Origin: JBFHKO01 sp041595355 | Lineage (GTDB): Bacteria; Pseudomonadota; Gammaproteobacteria; Enterobacterales; Aeromonadaceae | Direction of reading: 5' to 3' | DNA: 22,387 bases | Assembly (NCBI GenBank): GCA_041595355.1 | Contig: JBFHKO010000016.1 | Coordinates: 1 to 22,387 of the forward strand | Shown: piece by piece, positions 6,303-14,013 of the stretch | Layout of the letters: every line of letters starts with the position of its first letter | Position numbering within the stretch: the stretch's first letter is position 1 | Notes under the pieces: model-generated | What the model saw: only the letters and a program-made list of their open reading frames with translations | What the model was told of the DNA's origin: nothing | The model's database searches: none | Made by a program: the position numbers and the translations under genes

Positions 6303-6755
6303 TCAGTTATCTTCCCAGCCGGTTGCATCCAGTTCGGCAAAGCGATCCGGACTGCGCGCCCGCTGCTTGCGATTGACCGCCTGGGCAGGCCATTGCCCCT
6401 GCAACTGCTGGATCAGCCCGGAGATGGGGGTCCCCCCCTCCACCCGGATGGCCCGCACCCCGACCGCCAGCAACTGGCGAAACACCGACTCCCCCACCGC
6501 GACGCAAAACACCGCGAAACAGTCGCCGATCACCTCGATGCGGCTGGTCAGCTTGGCCTGGGAGTGGCCCTCCTGCACCTGGAACTCGGCCACCTGCAGC
6601 AGTTCGCTGCTGTCCGGCTCCACGCCGTAGACCACCAGGCTCTGGCAGGAGCCGAAATGCTGATCCACCGTCTTCATGTCGCCACTGGCAAAGGCGACCT
6701 TGAGGCTGGGTTGATATTCATCGCTCACCCGCAGGTGACGTTGCAGATGGCTCAC
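6303..6755 (-). CDS. nifX: FeMo-cofactor precursor carrier NifX
   Basis: NifX binds NifB-co and the VK cluster and helps to move FeMo-cofactor precursors between NifB and NifEN. The 150-residue protein shows the NifX/NafY fold signature LKVAFASGDMKTVDQHFGS, with the HFG motif at residues 33-35, then DCFAVFC and a basic C-terminal tail. Its start codon overlaps the nifN stop by four bases (ATGA), so translation is probably coupled to nifN. The gene order nifE-nifN-nifX is standard. Confidence 0.93.
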   Translation of the reverse strand: MSHLQRHLRVSDEYQPSLKVAFASGDMKTVDQHFGSCQSLVVYGVEPDSSELLQVAEFQVQEGHSQAKLTSRIEVIGDCFAVFCVAVGESVFRQLLAVGVRAIRVEGGTPISGLIQQLQGQWPAQAVNRKQRARSPDRFAELDATGWEDN

Positions 6756-8140
6756 TGGATCACCTCCACTGCCGGTTGCGCCGCCGACATGGCCTCTAGC
6801 GGCTGTTTCAGCGGCGAGTGATAAGTGGGCCGGCCATGGCAGGCGGCCTGCATGTGATTGGCTATCTCGAACAGGCTGTCACGCATGCCGGCATAGCCCT
6901 GGCGTACGCGTCGGAACTCGCCGAAGCGATCGAAGATGGGGAAGCCAATGCGGATGAGCGGCACGCCCAATTCGTCGGCCAGGACACTGGCATGGGAGTT
7001 GGCCAGCAGCAGATCGGCCCCCTGCTCGCCCAGACTGTCCTGCAGATCCTCCAGATCGCCGATCAGCACCTTGTCCACCGGCAGGCTGGCCAGCCAGGGC
7101 TGGTTGACCGGCGCCACCACGGCGGCGGGCTCCAGGCCGACACTGGCGGCAAAGGCCAGCCAGGCGGTGAGCAAATCGCCCTCGGCGGCCAGACCGATGC
7201 GCCGGCCGTTGACCCAGGTATGGGTGTCTATCATGGCGTCGGTGAGCTGACCGCGCTGGCGCTCTATCCACTCCGGGACCTGACGGTCGGACTGGCGGCG
7301 CAGACTGTCGATGAAGCGATCCATCTCCGCCAGGCTCATCAGGTGCGGGAAGTACACGCTCTCCACGCCGCTGCGCTTGGCCAGCAACTGGCCGGCGCGG
7401 GTCATGCAGGGACCGACCACCAGGGTCAGGCTGCTCTGCCCCAGCTGACGCAGCAGGTTGACGTCGCTGCCTCCCTGGGAAACCGACAGGTAGTCACCGC
7501 GCGCCAGGTGCCCATCCATGGAGCGCGAGATGTCCGGCACCATCACCGGCTGCAGGCCGAAGGCCTCGACATAGTGGCGGATAAGCTCGACATCGCCCGG
7601 GGTCAGCATGTGGCTGAGCAGCAGGTTGACGCGCTTCTTGCGCACCGAGCGCAGTGCCTGCTCGGGGACCAATTGCTCCACCAGACTCTCCACCAGGGCG
7701 CTGTAGCCGTTTTCGAGGCTGCCGTAGAAGTCCGGCGTGTTGACGGTGACGACTTCGGTGCGCTCGAACTTGGGATGCTGAAGCCGGAACGCCTTGAGCG
7801 CCCGGCTCATGTCCGTCCCCTGCGCCTCGGAGAGGCCGGAGCTCATCAGGGCGATGAGGCGCGGATTGCTCTTCTCGCACAGGGTCGCCAGCGCCTGCAC
7901 TATGTTGTCATCCGAGCCCATGATGGTGGTGATGGGATCCATGGCGGTGGATTGCAGCGGCACCGGCTCATGAAAATGCTGGATAAAGAATACCTTGGCG
8001 AAGGCGCTGCAGCCCTGGGCACCGTGGATCAGGGGAATGCAGCGCTCCAGGCCCAGGGCGGCCAGGATGGCGCCCAGGGGTTGGCCACTCTTGATGGGCT
8101 GGGTGGCCAGGGGTTTGCTGTTCTTGACGATTTGAGCCAT
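6752..8140 (-). CDS. nifN: FeMo-cofactor scaffold subunit NifN
   Basis: NifN pairs with NifE in the NifEN scaffold on which the cofactor precursor matures before transfer to NifDK. The 462-residue protein contains the NifK-like core: IHGAQGCSAFAKVFF, with the conserved cysteine at 44, then HFHEPVPLQSTAMD. The C-terminal part has LIRIGFPIFDRFG. The frame runs upstream to 8221, but MAQIVKNSKPLATQP at 8140 matches the family N-terminus, has AGAGGA in front, and avoids overlap with nifE. It starts 44 bp after nifE ends. The stop overlaps the nifX start. Confidence 0.97.
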   Translation of the reverse strand: MAQIVKNSKPLATQPIKSGQPLGAILAALGLERCIPLIHGAQGCSAFAKVFFIQHFHEPVPLQSTAMDPITTIMGSDDNIVQALATLCEKSNPRLIALMSSGLSEAQGTDMSRALKAFRLQHPKFERTEVVTVNTPDFYGSLENGYSALVESLVEQLVPEQALRSVRKKRVNLLLSHMLTPGDVELIRHYVEAFGLQPVMVPDISRSMDGHLARGDYLSVSQGGSDVNLLRQLGQSSLTLVVGPCMTRAGQLLAKRSGVESVYFPHLMSLAEMDRFIDSLRRQSDRQVPEWIERQRGQLTDAMIDTHTWVNGRRIGLAAEGDLLTAWLAFAASVGLEPAAVVAPVNQPWLASLPVDKVLIGDLEDLQDSLGEQGADLLLANSHASVLADELGVPLIRIGFPIFDRFGEFRRVRQGYAGMRDSLFEIANHMQAACHGRPTYHSPLKQPLEAMSAAQPAVEVIQ

Positions 8141-8184
8141 GTGGGGGGTCCTCTCTGCTGTCGGCTTGCGGCTATCGGCCCGGC

Positions 8185-9558
8185 TTATTGCCAGGGCGCC
8201 CGTTGTTTGACCTGCGGCCAAATGGGACTTTCCAACGTCAGGCAGATCTGGCGGGCCAGCTCCACCATGCCTTCATAGCCGGCGAAGGCATGCTCCCGCT
8301 CCTGGTTGATGTCAAGGAACGGAATGCGGGCCTTGTAGGCGGTGTACATGTTGCGGCCACCGGCGATCATCAGATCGGCGCGCTGCTGGTAGAAGACATC
8401 CAGCAACAGCCGGGGATTGCCCTCCTCCAGCATGATGGCGTTGTCGCCCATCAGCTCGCGGATGCGCGCCTTGTCCTCCTCGGTAGACTTGCGGGTACCG
8501 CTGGCCACCACCTCCATGCCCAGATCCTGCAGCGCCGACACCACCGACCAGGACTTGACGCCACCGGTGTACAGCAGCACCCGCTTGCCCTTGAGGCGTG
8601 GCCGGTACAGCGCCAGCTGGGCCTCGGTCTCGGCCTCCTTGCGCGCCACCAGTGCCCGGGTGCGCGCCAGCAGATCGTCGTCGTCGAGCATCCGCGCCAT
8701 GGTCAGCAGGGCATCGGACATGTCGCGTACGCCGTAGAAGCTGCCCTCGAACCAGGGCGTCCGGTAGCGCGTCTCCAGCTTGCGCGCCACGTTGATGAGG
8801 GCGCGGGAGCAGACCAGCATGTTCAGCTCGGCGCGATGCAGGGTCTGCACCTCGTGAAAGCGCGCGTCGCCGGCCAGGGTGCAGAGCACCCGCAGGCCCA
8901 GCTCGTCCAGCAACGGTTGCACGTTCCAGAATTCGCCGGCGATATTGAACTCGCCGATGAGGCCGATGCTGTGTCCGCGCTCGGCAGGAATGGCGGCCTC
9001 ACTGGGCCAGGGCGCCGGCTCGGCCGTGCCCACCACCTTCTCCACCATCACCTCGCCGGCGATACGGTTGCCAAGGTTCTTGCTGCCATAAAAACCGGCG
9101 GCATCCACCGGTATCACCGGCACCCCGACCTTGGCCTCGGCGGCACGGCACACCGCCTCGATATCGTCGCCTTCCATGGCCGGCACGCAGGTGTTGTAGA
9201 TGAACACGGCGGCGGGATGATACCGATCGACGATATGCTTGATGCCATGGTACAGCCGGCGTTCGCCGCGCCCCATGATCACATCCTGCTCGTTCAGATC
9301 GGTGGTGAAACCCAGGCGGAACAACTCGGGTCCGGAGCTGCGGGTGCCTCTGTTGTCCCAGGAACTGCCGGTACAGCCTATGGGGCCATGTACCAGGTGG
9401 GCCACATCGGCGACCGGCAGCAGGGTGATTTGTGCGCCATCAAAGGCGCAGCCGCCTGCAGTCGCGCCCGGCTTGGGCGCGCTGCAGCCGGATTTGGATT
9501 TGGCATTGTGGCCACAGGCCGGCTCATCCATCAGTGCTGCTATCTCATTGCCCTTCAT
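8185..9558 (-). CDS. nifE: FeMo-cofactor scaffold subunit NifE
   Basis: NifE is the NifD-like subunit of the NifEN scaffold. The 457-residue protein starts MKGNEIAALMDEPACGH, nearly as in Klebsiella NifE, and aligns with it end to end as I remember it. Cys37, Cys62 and Cys124 are in place for the P-cluster-like 4Fe-4S cluster. Cys250 (LVCSRAL) is in the region that holds the cofactor precursor. GFYGSKNLGNR and FLDINQEREHAFAGYEG are family signatures. AGGAG precedes the ATG. It is the first gene of the nifE-nifN-nifX-fdxB operon, with its own sigma-54 promoter. Confidence 0.98.
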   Translation of the reverse strand: MKGNEIAALMDEPACGHNAKSKSGCSAPKPGATAGGCAFDGAQITLLPVADVAHLVHGPIGCTGSSWDNRGTRSSGPELFRLGFTTDLNEQDVIMGRGERRLYHGIKHIVDRYHPAAVFIYNTCVPAMEGDDIEAVCRAAEAKVGVPVIPVDAAGFYGSKNLGNRIAGEVMVEKVVGTAEPAPWPSEAAIPAERGHSIGLIGEFNIAGEFWNVQPLLDELGLRVLCTLAGDARFHEVQTLHRAELNMLVCSRALINVARKLETRYRTPWFEGSFYGVRDMSDALLTMARMLDDDDLLARTRALVARKEAETEAQLALYRPRLKGKRVLLYTGGVKSWSVVSALQDLGMEVVASGTRKSTEEDKARIRELMGDNAIMLEEGNPRLLLDVFYQQRADLMIAGGRNMYTAYKARIPFLDINQEREHAFAGYEGMVELARQICLTLESPIWPQVKQRAPWQ

Positions 9559-9602
9559 CTCGACTCCTCATTACTGCCTGTTGTCGGTTAAGCAAATAGC
9601 GC

Positions 9603-9618
9603 TGCAAGGGATAAACCA
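9603..9618 (-). promoter_or_regulatory. Sigma-54 promoter of nifENX-fdxB
   Basis: On the minus strand TGGTTTATCCCTTGCA has -24 GG and -12 GC with the required ten-base spacing and a perfect TTGCA. Transcription would start near 9593, about 35 bp before nifE. An AATCAA element at about 9640-9652 (minus) between promoter and NifA site is a weak IHF candidate. Confidence 0.8.
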
Positions 9619-9649
9619 ACCCTAACCAACTGTTTTAAAACATATTTTG

Positions 9650-9669
9650 ATTGTCACCTTTGCAACAAT
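9650..9669. promoter_or_regulatory. NifA upstream activator site for nifE
   Basis: The NifA pattern TGT-N10-ACA (9652-9667) lies inside slightly longer symmetric arms ATTGT and ACAAT. It is about 65 bp before the predicted transcript start, closer than usual. The 12-bp palindrome TGTTTTAAAACA at 9631-9642 lies between site and promoter and is unassigned. Confidence 0.7.
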
Positions 9670-9670
9670 C

Positions 9671-9698
9671 CCGACAGCTGCCACTGGCTGACTGTCGG
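9671..9698 (-). repeat. Inverted repeat between nifY and nifE
   Basis: CCGACAG (9671-9677) and CTGTCGG (9692-9698) can form a 7-bp stem with a 14-base loop. It lies directly beside the nifE NifA site. It may be part of the nifY transcript end or an operator; no clear T tract follows. Confidence 0.35.
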
Positions 9699-9709
9699 AT
9701 CATCATCCA

Positions 9710-9743
9710 GACGGGGGGCAGCCCCCCCGGCCTGACCCCCGTC
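9710..9743 (-). terminator. Possible GC-rich terminator after nifY
   Basis: GACGGGGG (9710-9717) and CCCCCGTC (9736-9743) form an 8-bp GC-rich stem about 40 bp after the nifY stop. An alternative short hairpin pairs the G6 at 9713-9718 with the C run at 9722-9728. No T tract follows, so termination would be partial or Rho-assisted. Confidence 0.4.
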
Positions 9744-9783
9744 GGTGATGAACCTCCCTGACGACTGGCGTCAATTGGAAGCC

Positions 9784-10473
9784 TTAGTCGAGCTCCGTTT
9801 CAGCCAGGCTGAAACGACGGCCCAAATCATCCTTGCGTCCCAGTGCCTTGGCGAGCCAGGGCGGCAGCTGGCCGCTCATCAGGTCGCCGAGGGACGCAAG
9901 CTGGTTGTCGATGCGGTTATCGCGTTTGGTCTTGATGGGATGCACCCCGTGACGGATCACCCGGGCCGCAGCCGGGCCGCCGATGGCTTCACAGAAGAGC
10001 AGGTGGCAACCGTGCAGCAGGGCGGCACGCGCCTCGTTGCTTTCGGTGCCCGCCTCGGCCACATAGCGGCGAATGTCGATCAGCTGGCTGCCGGACGGCA
10101 GCACCTGATAGATGAAAAACAGGGTGCAATTGCCAAAGTGACCATTGATGGTCAGCCCATCGCTGGAGGCAAAGGCGACGCAGAGGGCGTCTTCGCGGCC
10201 ACCGACGGCGGGAATGGGATTGAGGTGCGTCGGCAGGGCGCCATGCAGGCAATCCAGCATGGCTTGCCAGCGTGATGGCGGCAGCGCCTGCAGCGCCTCG
10301 GGAGCCCCCTCTTGCAGGCTTTCCAGGCTCAGTTGTTGCAGAGAATTGCTGTTCAGCGGCCCGCTCAGGATGCCACTGATCCAGTCGAACAGGACGACCT
10401 GATCCAGCTCCGGGACACTCTGTGCCAGGGCGATCAGTCGCCAGTAAACCTGACTTTCCAGAAGGCTGTTCAT
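9784..10473 (-). CDS. nifY: NifY, apo-dinitrogenase/FeMo-cofactor binding protein
   Basis: The 229-residue protein has an N-terminal alpha-helical part of about 90 residues, then a NifX/NafY-type domain with LCVAFASSDGLTINGHFGNC, the HFG motif at residues 112-114. NifY and the related NafY bind cofactor-free NifDK and the cofactor and assist insertion. It follows nifT as in Klebsiella and Azotobacter. GAGGAGAGACC precedes the ATG at 10473. It is the last gene of the nifHDKTY unit. Confidence 0.9.
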   Translation of the reverse strand: MNSLLESQVYWRLIALAQSVPELDQVVLFDWISGILSGPLNSNSLQQLSLESLQEGAPEALQALPPSRWQAMLDCLHGALPTHLNPIPAVGGREDALCVAFASSDGLTINGHFGNCTLFFIYQVLPSGSQLIDIRRYVAEAGTESNEARAALLHGCHLLFCEAIGGPAAARVIRHGVHPIKTKRDNRIDNQLASLGDLMSGQLPPWLAKALGRKDDLGRRFSLAETELD

Positions 10474-10512
10474 GGTCTCTCTCCTCGTCGATTGCTTGGG
10501 GAACGGACTGGC

Positions 10513-10728
10513 TTATTCAGCGGCACGCTTGACGCGCACGGTGGCCGGCAAACGCGGCATCTTGTCCATCGGCTCCAGGTAATAGGTCTCGCCGGTCTCC
10601 AGCTCGATGCGACCGCCCCAGCACTCCTCGGAAGAGAATTCGATGCTGCTCACCCGCGATTCCAGATCGCGCTTGGCGATGTAACCGTACAAACCGTCTT
10701 CTTGCTGACGAAACATGATATTGGGCAT
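10513..10728 (-). CDS. nifT: NifT
   Basis: NifT is a small conserved protein (71 residues here, about 72 in the family) always found after nifK; its function is not firmly known. The sequence MPNIMFRQQEDGLYGYIAKRD and the ending LPATVRVKRAAE fit the family. The ATG at 10728 is chosen because GAGGAAG precedes it and the family starts there; an in-frame ATG at 10752 would add eight residues. It is separated from nifK by 131 bp containing a strong hairpin and from nifY by 39 bp. Confidence 0.9.
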   Translation of the reverse strand: MPNIMFRQQEDGLYGYIAKRDLESRVSSIEFSSEECWGGRIELETGETYYLEPMDKMPRLPATVRVKRAAE

Positions 10729-10813
10729 GGGATCTTCCTCGTCTCTCGGCACTCGGGACTGGCCCTGCGCCTTTGTTCACTCACCAGGTTGCACGCCCGG
10801 AACTCATGGAGTT

Positions 10814-10839
10814 GGGGAACGAGGCGGACCTCGTTCCCC
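10814..10839 (-). other. Strong hairpin between nifK and nifT
   Basis: GGGGAACGAGG (10814-10824) and CCTCGTTCCCC (10829-10839) form a perfect 11-bp stem with a four-base loop, 20 bp after the nifK stop. No T tract follows on the minus strand. It probably protects the nifHDK message from 3' decay or lowers read-through into nifT-nifY. Confidence 0.8.
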
Positions 10840-10859
10840 TGTCGGTACACTGCGTTGGA

Positions 10860-12428
10860 TTAACGCACCAGGTCGAAGTTGTAGTCGGTCTTGCCGAGTA
10901 CCATGGTGTCCTCGTCCAGCTTCTCCAGCACGGCGTTAACCAGTGTGGTCAGCATGTACATGGCCCCTTCGTAACCCCAGGTGGTCATGCGATGCAGGTG
11001 GTGACGGTCGAAGATCGGGAAGCCCAGACGGATGAGCGGCACCTCGAACTCCTTGCCCTTGGCCAGGGTGTCACGCTGAATGAACTTGGCGTAGGAGTTG
11101 CCGATCATGAAGTCCGGCTTGTTGGTGAACATCAGTGAACGGAAGTGCCACAGGTCGCAACCGATGAAGACTTCGCTGTTCTGGCCGTAAGGCGAGTCGG
11201 CCAGCATCTTCTGCATGGCTTTCTGCCACTTCTTGGAGCCGTTGTTGCACAGGATGACGGTCGGCTCGCAGCCCAGCTCCAGCAGGAACTTGGTCAGGCC
11301 CAGCAGGTAATCCGGGTCACCGAAGATGCCGAACTTCTTGCCGTGCAGCCAGGTGTGGGAGTCGGTCATCATGTCGACCAGACGACCACGCTCGGTAGCC
11401 AGGGATTCCGGGATGGCCTTGCCGGTCAGCTCGGAGACCTTCATCAGCAGCTCGTCGGTCCACTCCAGGCCCATGGGGATGTTCATCCCGGTAGCCGGCT
11501 GGTTCCACAGCTCCTTGACCACCTTCTTGGTCTTCACCAGCTGCCAGGGTTGCAGCAGCAGGGTGTCGATGGCGTTCGGCGCATCCTTCATCTCGGCCTG
11601 GGTGGTGCCACCGGCATACATGCGGTATTCGCCGTCGGCCGGGGTGTCCAGCACTTCCGAGGGGTCGGAGAGCAGGCTGTAGCCCACACCCATCTCGCTC
11701 ATCATGCGCTTCAGCACCCGGAAGTTGCCCAGGTAGGCATCGAAACCGGCCACCAGGTTGATCTTGCCGTTGCTGCCGACTTCGTAGCTGGCCTTGGCAT
11801 CGGTGAAGGTCTTGCAGAAGCCCTCGAACATGTTGTCCCAACCGGTCACATGGCTGCCGATGAAGCTCGGCGTGTGGGCGTAGGGAACCGGCAGATCCGT
11901 CGGGATGTGGCCATCTTTCTTGGCGTTGTTGGTGAAGGCCTGCAGGTCGTCACCGATAACTTCAGCCATACAGGTGGTGGAGACGGCGATGATTTCCGGC
12001 TTGTACATGGCCAGCGCATTCTCGAGGCCATCGTTCATGTTGGCATGGCCACCGAATACGGCCGCATCTTCAGTCATGGAGTCGGATACGCAGGCGATCG
12101 GCTCCTTGAAGTGGCGGTTGAAGTAGCTGCGGAAGTAGGCCACGCAACCTTGTGAACCATGCACATACGGCAGGGTCTTTTCAAAGCCCAGGGAACAGAG
12201 CACGGCGCCCAGGGGCTGACAGGCTTTCGCCGGGTCAACGGTCAGCGCTTCACGCTTGAAGTTCAGTTCCTTGTATTCCTCGGTGGTCGTCCATTCAAAG
12301 ACTTCCTGCACCTTGGCATCATCATGAGCCTCTTCGAACTGGCCGCGCTTGCTGGCCATCAGGCTCTGATACTCTTCCTGCTCGAACAAGGGATAGCAGG
12401 GTTTGATGTTATCGATATTCTGACTCAT
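10860..12428 (-). CDS. nifK: Nitrogenase MoFe protein beta subunit NifK
   Basis: NifK forms the alpha2-beta2 MoFe protein with NifD and shares the P-cluster. The 522-residue protein (Azotobacter 523) has the three P-cluster cysteines at exactly the Azotobacter positions: Cys70 (AKACQPLG), Cys95 (GSQGCVAYF) and Cys153 (TTCMAEVIGDD). FRSYFNRHFKEP and SDSMTEDAAVFGG are also intact. The ATG at 12428 (MSQNIDNIKP) fits the family and has AGGAGA upstream; an in-frame ATG seven codons earlier is less likely. It starts 63 bp after nifD ends. Confidence 0.98.
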   Translation of the reverse strand: MSQNIDNIKPCYPLFEQEEYQSLMASKRGQFEEAHDDAKVQEVFEWTTTEEYKELNFKREALTVDPAKACQPLGAVLCSLGFEKTLPYVHGSQGCVAYFRSYFNRHFKEPIACVSDSMTEDAAVFGGHANMNDGLENALAMYKPEIIAVSTTCMAEVIGDDLQAFTNNAKKDGHIPTDLPVPYAHTPSFIGSHVTGWDNMFEGFCKTFTDAKASYEVGSNGKINLVAGFDAYLGNFRVLKRMMSEMGVGYSLLSDPSEVLDTPADGEYRMYAGGTTQAEMKDAPNAIDTLLLQPWQLVKTKKVVKELWNQPATGMNIPMGLEWTDELLMKVSELTGKAIPESLATERGRLVDMMTDSHTWLHGKKFGIFGDPDYLLGLTKFLLELGCEPTVILCNNGSKKWQKAMQKMLADSPYGQNSEVFIGCDLWHFRSLMFTNKPDFMIGNSYAKFIQRDTLAKGKEFEVPLIRLGFPIFDRHHLHRMTTWGYEGAMYMLTTLVNAVLEKLDEDTMVLGKTDYNFDLVR

Positions 12429-12491
12429 AGCTGTCTCCTCCCGCGCCACTCATCTGTGAACTAACGGGTCATTGACTGTCGGACCTGCCAA

Positions 12492-13940
12492 TTAGGCAGA
12501 CTTCTTCCAGGGTGCGGTCAGTTGAGACCAGCAGGGATTGTTCAGGGTCATGTCCATGTCGCGGGCGAAGATGGCGAACCCATCGAAGCCGTGGTAGGGG
12601 CCCGAGTAATCCCAGCTGTGCATCTGACGGAAAGGAACGCCCATCTTCTGGAAGATGTACTTCTCTTTCACGCCGGCGCCGATAAGATCCGGCTTCACTG
12701 CCTTGACGAACTCTTCGAATTCCAGACCGGTGACGTCGTCATACAGCAGCGCGGTATCGGACAGCTCCGGCAGGGTGCGGTCGTAGTCGTCGTTGTGCGC
12801 AAATTCGTAGCCGGTACCGACAATTTCCATGCCCAGATCTTCATAGGCACCGATGACGTGACGCGGACGCAGACCACCGACGTACAACATGACGCGCTTG
12901 CCTTCCAGGCGCGGCTTGTACTTGGCGATAACGGCAGCCGTCTGGGCCTCGTACTTGGCGATGACCGCTTCGGCGTTGGCCTGGATGGTTTCGTCGAACT
13001 GGGCTGCAATCTTGCGCAGGGATTCTGCGGTCTTGCTCGGTCCGAAGAAGTTGTATTCCATCCATGGTATCCCGTACTTCTCTTCCATATGGCGAGAGAT
13101 GTAGTTCATGGAGCGGTAGCAGTGCACCAGGTTCAGCTTGACGCGGGGGGTGTTTTCCATTTCGGCCAGGGTACCGTCACCGGACCACTGGGACACCACG
13201 CGCAGACCAATCTCTTCCAGCAGGATGCGGGAGGACCAGGCGTCACCACCGATGTTGTAGTCACCGATGATGGCCACGTCATAGGGCGTGGATTCGAAGG
13301 CTACGTCATCACGGTTGCCCAGGATCCAGTCACGCACCACGTCGTTGGCGATGTGGTGACCCAGGGACTGGGAGACGCCACGGAAGCCTTCACAACGCAC
13401 CGGAACGACAGGCTTGTTGATTTTCTTGGCTGATTCCTTGGATACCGCTTCGATGTCGTCACCGATGAGGCCGACCGGACACTCGGACTGGACAGAGATA
13501 CCCTTGGAGAGCGGGAACAGCATTTCCATCTCCTCGATGATCTTGCTCAGCTTCTTGTCGCCGCCGAACACGATATCCTTTTCCTGGAAATCGGAGGTGA
13601 AGTTCATGGTGCCGAAGCTGTTTACGCCGGTCACACCGGTGTAGTAGTTGCGACGACCGGCACGGGAGTAGGCGCCACAGCCAACCGGACCGTGAGACAG
13701 GTGGATCATGTCCTTGATGGGACCGAATACCACACCCTTGGAGCCTGCATAGGCACAACCACGCTGGGTCATGACACCCGGCAGGGACTTACGGTTGGAG
13801 GTGATGCACTTGTTGGCTTTTTCCAACGTCGGATCGTTGACCGTGAGGTGCTTCTTACGATCCTTGCGCGCTTTTTCCGGGTAGATTTCGAGTACTTCCT
13901 GGATCAGCGCCAGATTCTGTTCGCGAGTTCTGTCGTTCAT
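12492..13940 (-). CDS. nifD: Nitrogenase MoFe protein alpha subunit NifD
   Basis: NifD holds the FeMo-cofactor where N2 is reduced. In the 482-residue protein the cofactor ligands Cys274 (LVHCYRS) and His441 (MHSWDYSGPYHG) are present, one residue off Azotobacter numbering. The P-cluster ligands are Cys62, Cys88 and Cys154. The substrate-site residues Arg96, Gln191 and His195 are also in place. This marks it as a molybdenum-type enzyme and not VnfD or AnfD. AAGGAACC lies upstream of the ATG at 13940. It follows nifH by 73 bp, a gap that holds a hairpin. Confidence 0.98.
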   Translation of the reverse strand: MNDRTREQNLALIQEVLEIYPEKARKDRKKHLTVNDPTLEKANKCITSNRKSLPGVMTQRGCAYAGSKGVVFGPIKDMIHLSHGPVGCGAYSRAGRRNYYTGVTGVNSFGTMNFTSDFQEKDIVFGGDKKLSKIIEEMEMLFPLSKGISVQSECPVGLIGDDIEAVSKESAKKINKPVVPVRCEGFRGVSQSLGHHIANDVVRDWILGNRDDVAFESTPYDVAIIGDYNIGGDAWSSRILLEEIGLRVVSQWSGDGTLAEMENTPRVKLNLVHCYRSMNYISRHMEEKYGIPWMEYNFFGPSKTAESLRKIAAQFDETIQANAEAVIAKYEAQTAAVIAKYKPRLEGKRVMLYVGGLRPRHVIGAYEDLGMEIVGTGYEFAHNDDYDRTLPELSDTALLYDDVTGLEFEEFVKAVKPDLIGAGVKEKYIFQKMGVPFRQMHSWDYSGPYHGFDGFAIFARDMDMTLNNPCWSQLTAPWKKSA

Positions 13941-13972
13941 AGCAGGTTCCTTGCAATTGGCAGTTCATCCAA

Positions 13973-13995
13973 GGCTGGCAGCATCACTGCCAGCC
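13973..13995 (-). other. Hairpin between nifH and nifD
   Basis: GGCTGGCAG (13973-13981) and CTGCCAGCC (13987-13995) form a perfect 9-bp stem with a five-base loop, 18 bp after the nifH stop. With no T tract it is more likely an RNA-stabilising element that keeps nifH message above nifDK than a terminator. Confidence 0.75.
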
Positions 13996-14013
13996 GGGAT
14001 GCGATCTCGGAGC

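Noticed and set aside
6818..8278. Open frame of 486 codons on the plus strand opposite nifN
   Set aside because: Antisense shadow of nifN with no domain and no start signal.
8188..9591. Open frame of 467 codons on the plus strand opposite nifE
   Set aside because: It mirrors nifE, has no ribosome site and reads as low-complexity His/Gly/Ala/Leu-rich sequence typical of antisense frames in GC-rich genes.
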